A stretch of 64,000 nucleotides of DNA, taken from contig NZ_PQBS01000010.1 of assembly GCF_002911695.1 (NCBI RefSeq), forward strand, positions 248,001 through 312,000, written 5' to 3'. Below, piece by piece: positions 1 through 6,913 of the stretch. Source of the DNA: Gracilimonas amylolytica. GTDB taxonomy: Bacteria; Bacteroidota; Rhodothermia; Balneolales; Balneolaceae. A program made the position numbers and the translations under genes. The notes under the pieces were generated by a model. That model did no database searches. It was not told the DNA's origin and saw nothing but the letters and a program-made list of their open reading frames with translations. Numbering within the stretch: position 1 is the first letter of the stretch; each line of letters opens with the position of its first letter.

Positions 1-900
1 ATTTATGCTCATGAGGGTGAACGCGTCTCAAAAGGCGATCCTTTGTTGGAGCTGGAAAGTCTCGAATTCGCCAACTTAGTGGCTGCTTACCTGGAAGCGA
101 CGGCTGAAATCACCTATCAGCAACAGCAGGTGGAGCGACTTGAAGTGTTGACAGAGGATAAGATCAGTCCACTCCGAAACCTGGAACGGGCACAGGCCGA
201 CCTTCGGCTCGCCCAAACCCGGCAAAGTGCCGCATTGGCTCGCTTAAAAGCGGTTGGGATCACCGAAAGCCAAACCAGACGCTGGGATCCATTTGCCTCA
301 GACCCTAATGCCAAACTGACCATTTATGCCTCTATTGACGGAGTGTTGAACGAACATCTTATTGAAATGGGCGAGTCAGTTACGGCTTACCAACGGCTGT
401 TGGATATCATTGATAATACGGAAGTGCTGGTTCGTGGATTTATCGCCCCTGAAGACGCTTATTTCATCAAGCCGGGCACGCCCCTTACCATCACTGAACG
501 TGGCAGCCGGAATGGTGTTTCTGCTCACTCTCTTGATGCAAGAGTCACAACCGTCAACCCGGCACTGGACCAAAATAACCGGTCCGTGGTATTGAACTCT
601 ATTGTCACCACAAAAGACAATTGGCCATTAGTAGGACAAAGCGTAAGGCTAACCTATCAGGCTCAACCCGATGAAAATACGATAAGTATTCCTATTGCAG
701 CCGTTCAGTACGAACAATCGGACGCCACGGTATTTGTTCAGATCTCTGATATGGAATATGAAAAACGAACCATTGATATAGCCCGCATCACCGATGAACA
801 TGCCATACTGAACAGTGGCCTGGAACCGGGTGAAAAAGTAGCCGTTACTCAGGTTTTCAGCCTGAAAGCTCTTGAACGTTTTGAACAATTTGCAGACTAA
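1..900 (+). CDS. RND efflux periplasmic adaptor (HlyD/CusB/CzcB family), 5' partial
   Basis: Membrane-fusion subunit that links an inner-membrane RND metal pump to an outer-membrane channel. The frame is open from base 1, so the true start and signal peptide lie outside the window; 299 residues are visible. The first visible residues include a lipoyl-like motif (GERVSKGDPL), followed by a helical hairpin rich in Gln, Glu and Arg (about residues 25-80), the return half of the lipoyl domain, and beta-barrel and membrane-proximal domains to the stop. The pump gene begins 18 bases downstream, so the two are almost certainly cotranscribed. The class is clear; metal specificity is read from the pump, not from this fragment. 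Confidence 0.9.
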   Translation: MYAHEGERVSKGDPLLELESLEFANLVAAYLEATAEITYQQQQVERLEVLTEDKISPLRNLERAQADLRLAQTRQSAALARLKAVGITESQTRRWDPFASDPNAKLTIYASIDGVLNEHLIEMGESVTAYQRLLDIIDNTEVLVRGFIAPEDAYFIKPGTPLTITERGSRNGVSAHSLDARVTTVNPALDQNNRSVVLNSIVTTKDNWPLVGQSVRLTYQAQPDENTISIPIAAVQYEQSDATVFVQISDMEYEKRTIDIARITDEHAILNSGLEPGEKVAVTQVFSLKALERFEQFAD

Positions 901-918
901 CCTCACATCAGCGAAACC

Positions 919-3900
919 ATGTTAAACAATATCATTGATTTTAGTCTTCGCCAAAAATTCGTGGCTCTCTCGCTGGTCGTTTTGATGGCCGCCGGTGGTA
1001 TCTTCTCACTACAGGATATCCCTATCAACTCGCAACCTGACGTAACGCCCGTTCAGGTTCTGGTTATTACCAAAGCCGGACGTTACTCTCCTTATGATGT
1101 AGAACGGTTGGTGAGTTACCCGATCGAAACAGCCATGAACGGACTGCCGGATATCAAAGAAGTTCGATCTATCTCACAGTTTGGGTTATCTGCGGTTACC
1201 ATCGAGTTTGACGAGGGCACCGATATCTATTTTGCCCGGCAGCTGGTGAGCCAAAGAGTTCAAAGTATAGCCGGTGAATTACCCGAGGGTGTTTCCTCAC
1301 CTCAGCTGGGCCCCATTTCCACTGCTTTAGGTGAGATCGTTCAATATGTGGTGAGGGGACAAAATCATACGCTGACTGAGCTTCGCACCATACAGGATTG
1401 GCTCATTGCTCCACAACTGAAGACCGTGCAAGGTGTGACCGAGATCAACTCTTTCGGTGGTTTTGTGAAGCAATACGAAGTACAGGTCGATCCCGACAAA
1501 CTTCGGAATTTTGGGATCGGGCTGAAAGATCTGACCGAAGCCATCTCAAATAACAACAGCGTATCGGGTGGTAATTATCTGGAACACAATCGTGAGCAAT
1601 ACATCATACGCGGATTCGGGCAGATCAGTACGCCAAAAAATATTGAGGACATCATTGTTAAGGAACTGGACAACCGCCCCATTTATGTGAAAGACATTGC
1701 CGACGTGACCCTTGGCCGGCAGCTACGTCAGGGTGCCGTAACTCAGGATGGTAATGGTGAGATCGTGACCGGTATCGTGATGATGCTCAGAGGTGGAAAT
1801 GGCCGGGAGGTGATCGAGGATATTGATGTTAAGATCGATGAGGTGAACAAGAGCCTCCCTGAAGGTGTCACCATTGAAAAATTTTATGATCAATCCGATC
1901 TGGTAGACCGAACCACAAGCACCATCATTACCAATCTCGTTGAAGGAGGCTTCTTTGTGATCGCAGTGCTTTTGCTGTTATTGGGTGAAATTACCGGCGC
2001 CATCATTGTTGCCTCTGTGATCCCACTTTCCATGCTGTTTGCCTTTATTGGAATGGATCAGCTGGGGCTTGCTGCAAACCTGATGAGTCTTGGTGCCATT
2101 GACTTTGGTATGGTCGTGGATGGTTCCGTAGTGATGGTTGAAAACGTCGTTCACCGGCTCAACCATGATAAATCCGAAAAATCCAAATTAGTGATCATTC
2201 GGGAAGCCGCACACGAAGTGGCTCGCCCCATCTTCTTTGGCGTGCTCATTATCCTGATGGTATATGTACCTGTCATGACCTTTTCAGGCATGGAAGGGAT
2301 TCTCTACCGGCCTATGGCTATCACGGTTGCAACCGCTGTATTCGGCTCATTGATACTGGCATTGGTTTACATCCCCGCGATGTCTGCCATCGTTTTCAAG
2401 AACGGAGTGAAACTCAGAAAGAACTATGTGATCAACTGGCTGCGTCCCCGATACAAAAAATTCCTTGAGCTCAGCCTGAATAAAAAAGCCATCACCATTG
2501 GTTCAGCTATTGTCATCTTTTTGTCATCCTTAACTTTACTGCCGTTCCTCGGCACTGAATTTTTACCGGAACTGGATGAAGGCTCCATCCTGGTAGAACA
2601 GGTCCGTATGCCTTCGGTAACCCTGGAAGAGTCTGTTGAAAACGCAAACTGGCTGGCCGGCAAACTCACTCAAAACATTCCTGAAATAAAAACCGTGGTA
2701 CCTAAAACGGGTCGCTCTGACCTTGCCAACGACTGGATGGGTATTCACCAAACCGACGTATGGGTCGTCCTTAAACCCCGGGATGAATGGCGTAGTGGTC
2801 TATCCAAAGAGGATATTGTTGACCTCATACAACCCTATCTGGAAACCGAACCCGGGTTATCCTACAACTTTACCCAACCCATCGCCATGCGGGTTGATGA
2901 ACTTACAAGCGGTGTGAAATCTGACATCGCGGTCAAGATATACGGAGAAGAGCTGGAGGTATTAGACCGCGTTGGACAGGATATTTCAGCCATTTTAAGT
3001 GATCTGGAGGGAACCGATAATCACTATCTGGAACAAAGCAGTGGCCAACCCTATTTCAATATTGAGATTGACCGGGAGGCCGTGGCCTCTTATGGCCTGA
3101 ATGTGAATGATGTTCAACACGTCATTGAAACCGGTATTGGTGGAAGTGTTGCCGGCGAGATATTTGAAGGCCAACGCCGCTTTGATGTCGTCGTTCGTTT
3201 GCCTGAAAACCTTCGTAATACGTTTCAGGATATTATGGAAGTGCCATTACAGCTGCCTAACGGTGGTTACATTCCGCTTAAACAGGTGGCTCATATTTAT
3301 GCTGAAGAAGGCCCTCGTGAAATAGCCCGCGAAAATGGATGGAGGCGTGCCATTCTGGGAATCAACATTCGCAATATTGATACCGGGACTTATGTGGCTA
3401 ACCTTCAGGAAGCCATTGATACTCAGATCGATGTGCCGGCCGGTTATTTCCTGCAATATGGTGGAGCCTTCGAAGATCAGCAGCGGGCCATGAATCACTT
3501 ATTCATCGTGGTTCCAATTTCGTTAGTGATCATTATCGGCCTGCTGTACCTGATGTTTGGTAAATTTCGGTTTACCATGCTCATATTCCTGAATCTCCCA
3601 ATCGCGCTCTCCGGAGGTATCTTTATTCTGTGGATGCGGGGCATGTATCTCTCCGTTTCAGCCAGTATCGGCTTTGTAGCCCTATTTGGGGTGGCTGTTC
3701 TTAACGGTATCGTGCTCATCTCTCACCTGAATGATCTCAGGATGAAGGGGACCGATTTAAAAGAGGCCGTCATTCAGGGATCTGCTGACAGGCTACGTCC
3801 TGTGCTAATGACCGCCCTGGTTGCCAGCCTCGGTTTTCTTCCAATGGCCTTTAATGTAGGGCCGGGTTCAGAAGTTCAGCGCCCATTGGCCTCTGTTGTG

Positions 3901-4008
3901 ATCGGCGGTCTGGTAACCTCCACCTTACTCACCTTGCTTGTACTTCCTACCATCTACCACTGGATGGAAAAAGGGAAAAAATTAGTGGATAAAACTGAAG
4001 AGTTCTAA
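919..4008 (+). CDS. Heavy-metal RND efflux pump, CzcA type
   Basis: Proton-driven inner-membrane pump of the HME-RND family, 1029 residues, the usual length. It has an N-terminal membrane helix, a large periplasmic porter domain, and a second half that repeats the plan (membrane helix near residue 530, docking and porter segments, then a helix bundle to the end). The fourth-helix motif DFGMVVDGSVVMVEN gives D395, D401 and E408, which match the proton-relay and metal triad known in CzcA (D402, D408, E415). This argues for divalent cations such as Zn, Co or Cd rather than Cu/Ag. It sits 18 bases after the adaptor and 16 bases before a small membrane protein. Exact substrate is inferred. Confidence 0.93.
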   Translation: MLNNIIDFSLRQKFVALSLVVLMAAGGIFSLQDIPINSQPDVTPVQVLVITKAGRYSPYDVERLVSYPIETAMNGLPDIKEVRSISQFGLSAVTIEFDEGTDIYFARQLVSQRVQSIAGELPEGVSSPQLGPISTALGEIVQYVVRGQNHTLTELRTIQDWLIAPQLKTVQGVTEINSFGGFVKQYEVQVDPDKLRNFGIGLKDLTEAISNNNSVSGGNYLEHNREQYIIRGFGQISTPKNIEDIIVKELDNRPIYVKDIADVTLGRQLRQGAVTQDGNGEIVTGIVMMLRGGNGREVIEDIDVKIDEVNKSLPEGVTIEKFYDQSDLVDRTTSTIITNLVEGGFFVIAVLLLLLGEITGAIIVASVIPLSMLFAFIGMDQLGLAANLMSLGAIDFGMVVDGSVVMVENVVHRLNHDKSEKSKLVIIREAAHEVARPIFFGVLIILMVYVPVMTFSGMEGILYRPMAITVATAVFGSLILALVYIPAMSAIVFKNGVKLRKNYVINWLRPRYKKFLELSLNKKAITIGSAIVIFLSSLTLLPFLGTEFLPELDEGSILVEQVRMPSVTLEESVENANWLAGKLTQNIPEIKTVVPKTGRSDLANDWMGIHQTDVWVVLKPRDEWRSGLSKEDIVDLIQPYLETEPGLSYNFTQPIAMRVDELTSGVKSDIAVKIYGEELEVLDRVGQDISAILSDLEGTDNHYLEQSSGQPYFNIEIDREAVASYGLNVNDVQHVIETGIGGSVAGEIFEGQRRFDVVVRLPENLRNTFQDIMEVPLQLPNGGYIPLKQVAHIYAEEGPREIARENGWRRAILGINIRNIDTGTYVANLQEAIDTQIDVPAGYFLQYGGAFEDQQRAMNHLFIVVPISLVIIIGLLYLMFGKFRFTMLIFLNLPIALSGGIFILWMRGMYLSVSASIGFVALFGVAVLNGIVLISHLNDLRMKGTDLKEAVIQGSADRLRPVLMTALVASLGFLPMAFNVGPGSEVQRPLASVVIGGLVTSTLLTLLVLPTIYHWMEKGKKLVDKTEEF

Positions 4009-4024
4009 ACACAAGGAGATCATT

Positions 4025-4486
4025 ATGAATCCTGCTCATTTACATTTGATCGTTAATCATATCCCAATATTCACCACGGTGATCGGGATCTTTATCCTGA
4101 TCTGGGGGATGTATAAAAGCAACTCCTCCATCCGAAACATAGCCTTCGTACTATTCATTTTTGGTGCCGTGGGCAGCTATGTAGCCATCGAAACCGGAGA
4201 ATCTGCAGAAGATATCGTGGAAGAAGTTGCGGCCGTTTCTCACGATGCCATACACGACCATGAAGAAGCCGCTGAATTATCTCTGTGGTTTGCCATTGCA
4301 ATGGGCCTGCTAAGCATCGGCGCCCTGGCCGCGAAGCAATTAAACATCCGTTTTGAAACCGGCCTGCACATCGTAATTCTCGTAACCGCATTGATCACAG
4401 CCGGCATCCTGATGTACGTTGCTTACGAAGGTGGCGAGATCATGCATCAGGAAGCTTACACCGAACAGGTTCAATCAGGCAACTGA
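4025..4486 (+). CDS. Small four-helix membrane protein, His-rich (DUF2231-like)
   Basis: A 153-residue protein with four predicted membrane helices (about residues 8-30, 37-57, 85-103 and 114-136). The N-terminus carries several histidines (AHLHLIVNHIP), and the loop between helices 2 and 3 is rich in acidic residues and His (HDAIHDHEEAAE), with a further EGGEIMH at the C-terminus. The layout resembles DUF2231-type proteins, whose function is not established. It follows the RND pump by 16 bases with an AAGGAG-like ribosome site, so it is probably part of the metal-efflux operon. A role in metal binding or delivery is inference. Its last 47 bases overlap the 3' end of the convergent NUDIX gene. 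Confidence 0.7.
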   Translation: MNPAHLHLIVNHIPIFTTVIGIFILIWGMYKSNSSIRNIAFVLFIFGAVGSYVAIETGESAEDIVEEVAAVSHDAIHDHEEAAELSLWFAIAMGLLSIGALAAKQLNIRFETGLHIVILVTALITAGILMYVAYEGGEIMHQEAYTEQVQSGN

Positions 4487-5051
4487 CCTGATCTTTCGGT
4501 TCGTGATCATTCCACCATTTCCAGGCCCTCAAAAGGCAGATGACCGTTTTCCCATCGTTGATCTCTCCGGAGTGTACCATCTCGATGGCCTCACTGAAAG
4601 GTAAACGGTGCCGGGTTACAAATTCATCATCATCTACTTTTTGAGGGACCTTTTTTAAATCCCAGGCAATGTAAATATGTATCACTTCATCTGAGTACCC
4701 AATACCCGGGTAAAAGTGCCCCACATACTCCAAGTTTTCAGCTGTTAAGCCGGCTTCTTCCCTAAGTTCACGCTCAGCCGTTTTGTCCTGTACCTCCCCT
4801 TTATCAATTTTACCGGCAGGAACCTCCCAGAATATCTGCTCCATCGGGTACCTGAATTGCTTCAGCATTTGAATGTCACCATTCTCGTAAACGGGCACTA
4901 CCGCACAGGCGCCGGGGTGTTTGATCCATTCACGTGATGAAACCATACCATCGGGCAGCTTCACTTCATCATAAAAAACATGGAGAAGCTTACCCTTAAA
5001 AACTTCCTTGGTATTCAGCTTTTTCTCTATCAGTAATTTATGGTCCTTCAT
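4440..5051 (-). CDS. NUDIX hydrolase, ADP-ribose pyrophosphatase-like
   Basis: Hydrolyses a nucleoside diphosphate linked to another moiety; the closest functional class is ADP-sugar pyrophosphatase (NudF type). The 203-residue protein has a complete Nudix box with the pattern G-x5-E-x7-RELxEEAGL starting at PAGKIDKGE, supplying the metal-binding glutamates. The upstream region with FRYP and WEVPAGK is typical of the ADP-ribose subgroup. The gene is convergent with the small membrane protein before it, and its last 15 or so codons overlap that gene antisense. It is divergent from the phosphatidyltransferase (64 bases apart), leaving room for back-to-back promoters. Substrate is inferred from subgroup resemblance only. 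Confidence 0.88.
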   Translation of the reverse strand: MKDHKLLIEKKLNTKEVFKGKLLHVFYDEVKLPDGMVSSREWIKHPGACAVVPVYENGDIQMLKQFRYPMEQIFWEVPAGKIDKGEVQDKTAERELREEAGLTAENLEYVGHFYPGIGYSDEVIHIYIAWDLKKVPQKVDDDEFVTRHRLPFSEAIEMVHSGEINDGKTVICLLRAWKWWNDHEPKDQVSCLIEPVRCKLPDA

Positions 5052-5115
5052 ATTGGTTTTAGAGCATTAATGACTGTAAATTTGGTGCGTCAATATCGCA
5101 AATAAAAGACAAGGT

Positions 5116-5709
5116 TTGGCTACTAACATCAAAAATATAGACGGAAAAAAGGTACAGGTATCGGGCCGGATCATGACCTGGTCTAATATGATATCCTTTT
5201 CCAGAATTCTGGTAGCTTTTCCTATCGTGTATTTGCACTATATCAACAACCTCCAGGTGACAACAGCGTCAGGCATCCTGATCTTTTACGGGGTGATCTC
5301 AGATTACCTCGATGGCTTTATTGCCCGAAAGACCAATACTATTTCAGAGGTTGGCAAAATGATTGACCCGATCGCTGACAAATTGTGTGCCCTTGTCTTG
5401 TTTGTCTATACGGTATGGATCGGCTGGATTCCCCTGTGGTTCCTGATATTGGCAATGATACGCGACATTACCATCATGCTCGGCTCTTATTTTATTAAAA
5501 GTAAGTATGATAAAGTGGCTATGGCCATTATGTCCGGAAAGATCTCCGTTAATGTGCTGGCTCTTTACTGGATCGCTGTTTTCTTCTTTCAGGAGGCCAC
5601 GAATGTGCATATGTTTTTAATGGCTTGCTCAATTACCTTAATGGTGATATCGTGGATAGATTATTTTAACCGCTACCGCCTCATCATGCGCGGAGCAAAA
5701 TTCAATTAG
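5116..5709 (+). CDS. CDP-alcohol phosphatidyltransferase (PgsA-like)
   Basis: Integral membrane enzyme that transfers a phosphatidyl group from CDP-diacylglycerol to an alcohol; by size (197 residues) and similarity of layout it resembles phosphatidylglycerophosphate synthase. The full signature DG-x2-AR-x8-G-x3-D-x3-D is present (DGFIAR...GKMIDPIAD). Several membrane helices follow. The longest frame begins with TTG at 5116 just after AAAGACAAGG; an in-frame ATG at 5173 would give a start closer to the family consensus, so the start is uncertain. It lies 8 bases ahead of the ftsY ATG, which suggests a membrane-biogenesis operon. The alcohol substrate is not proven by sequence. Confidence 0.85.
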   Translation: MATNIKNIDGKKVQVSGRIMTWSNMISFSRILVAFPIVYLHYINNLQVTTASGILIFYGVISDYLDGFIARKTNTISEVGKMIDPIADKLCALVLFVYTVWIGWIPLWFLILAMIRDITIMLGSYFIKSKYDKVAMAIMSGKISVNVLALYWIAVFFFQEATNVHMFLMACSITLMVISWIDYFNRYRLIMRGAKFN

Positions 5710-5717
5710 TGTTATTT

Positions 5718-6671
5718 ATGGGATTTCTTGAAAAACTTGGACTGAAGAAAAAAGAAAAGCTGGACGAAGGTGTTCAGAAAAGCCGTGATGGATTATTAAA
5801 TAAGATCGGTAAAGCTTTTGTTGGAAAAGATAAGGTTGACGACGCCATTCTGGATGATCTGGAAGAGATCCTGATCACTTCTGATGTGGGTGTGAATACC
5901 ACCATTGAGATCATCAAAAAGATCGAAGAACGGGTAGCAAGGGATAAATTTGTCACACAGGATGAGCTTCAAAGCATGTTAAGGCAGGAGATCGTGGACC
6001 TGCTTGAAGATAACGCGCCGGACAAACCTGCCGAATTTAATGCCGACTTCCCCGTTAAACCGCACGTAATTTTAGTGGTTGGTGTGAATGGTGTGGGTAA
6101 AACTACCACTATTGGTAAACTGGCTCACCTCTACAAAAAAGCCGGCAAGAATGTGATACTTGGTGCGGCCGATACCTTCCGTGCTGCAGCCGTCGATCAG
6201 CTCAAGATCTGGAGTGAACGTGCCGATGTGCCTATCATTCAGCAGGGGCAAAATGCAGACCCTGCCTCTGTAGCCTACGATACGGTTGCTGCCGCCAAAG
6301 CACGTGGCGCTGATGTTGCATTGGTTGACACTGCGGGTCGACTTCACAACAAAAAAGCGTTGATGGAAGAACTTGCCAAGATAAAGCGAGTAATGGGCAA
6401 AGTGGTTGAGGGAGCTCCTCATGAAGTGATCCTGGTTTTAGATGCTTCTACCGGCCAAAATGCCCTTCAACAGGCACGCGCCTTTACTGAAACCGTTGAG
6501 ATTACAGGTTTGGCTCTCACAAAACTGGATGGAACCGCTAAGGGCGGTATCGTGATCGGAGTGTCTCATGAATTGAATGTCCCCGTAAAATACATTGGCC
6601 TGGGTGAACAGATCGAAGACCTGCAAGTATTTGACCGGGCTGATTTTGTGAATGCTTTATTCGGAGAATAA
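5718..6671 (+). CDS. ftsY: Signal recognition particle receptor FtsY
   Basis: SRP receptor GTPase that docks ribosome-nascent chain complexes at the membrane. The 317-residue protein has the short N domain (about 1-95) and the G domain with G1 (GVNGVGKTTT), the insertion-box region around DTFRAAAVDQL, G3 (DTAGR) and G4 (TKLDG followed by TAKGG). There is no long acidic A domain, as is common in this phylum. I chose the ATG at 5718 (MGFLEKLG) over a GTG at 5709 that overlaps the upstream stop. It is the last plus-strand gene of its unit; the hairpin just after its stop has its T-run on the opposite strand. Confidence 0.97.
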   Translation: MGFLEKLGLKKKEKLDEGVQKSRDGLLNKIGKAFVGKDKVDDAILDDLEEILITSDVGVNTTIEIIKKIEERVARDKFVTQDELQSMLRQEIVDLLEDNAPDKPAEFNADFPVKPHVILVVGVNGVGKTTTIGKLAHLYKKAGKNVILGAADTFRAAAVDQLKIWSERADVPIIQQGQNADPASVAYDTVAAAKARGADVALVDTAGRLHNKKALMEELAKIKRVMGKVVEGAPHEVILVLDASTGQNALQQARAFTETVEITGLALTKLDGTAKGGIVIGVSHELNVPVKYIGLGEQIEDLQVFDRADFVNALFGE

Positions 6672-6675
6672 AAAA

Positions 6676-6692
6676 CGCCGGGTTTAGCCGGC
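6676..6692 (-). terminator. Intrinsic terminator pointing leftwards
   Basis: Stem GCCGG/CCGGC with a six-base loop. Read on the minus strand it is followed by GTTTTTTATT, a normal T-run; on the plus strand the hairpin is followed by TAATTCTG, which is not. It therefore fits the end of a minus-strand transcript, and the only candidate gene for that is the short reading frame at 6725-6835. The A-run overlaps the ftsY stop codon, so chance remains possible. Confidence 0.6.
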
Positions 6693-6724
6693 TAATTCTG
6701 TAACATTTCTACCGGTGGAATCTC

Positions 6725-6835
6725 TTAACTACCACTACCTTTCCCTCCACCATCCGGGTTAGAATCGCCATCGGTTTTATCGTCTTCGTCAGGTGTGTTT
6801 AAACTAATGTTGTTATAAGCTAATGTTGCCTTCAT
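6725..6835 (-). CDS. Candidate 36-residue peptide, unknown function
   Basis: An ATG-to-TAA frame of 37 codons in the gap between ftsY and the CHAT gene, too short for standard gene calling. The peptide begins MKATLAYNNISLNTPDEDD and ends in a Gly/Ser/Lys-rich tail (DGGGKGSGS). It is acidic in the middle, has no cysteine, no signal peptide and no membrane helix. An intrinsic terminator in the same orientation lies about 33 bases after its stop. It is divergent from the TPR-CHAT protein, 78 bases from that gene's likely start, so the two could share a control region. I do not recognise a family. A protease substrate, a leader-type peptide or a chance frame are all possible. Confidence 0.45.
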   Translation of the reverse strand: MKATLAYNNISLNTPDEDDKTDGDSNPDGGGKGSGS

Positions 6836-6913
6836 AATTCTGATATTTTATAATTAATGTGCTCTGAGAAAAAACAATATATTAATATCTGCTGCAATAT
6901 CGATAAAGACATC

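Noticed and set aside
6725-6835. Ribosomally made, modified peptide (RiPP) precursor
   Set aside because: No cysteine, no known core motif, and no modification enzyme or transporter gene alongside, so the class is not assigned.
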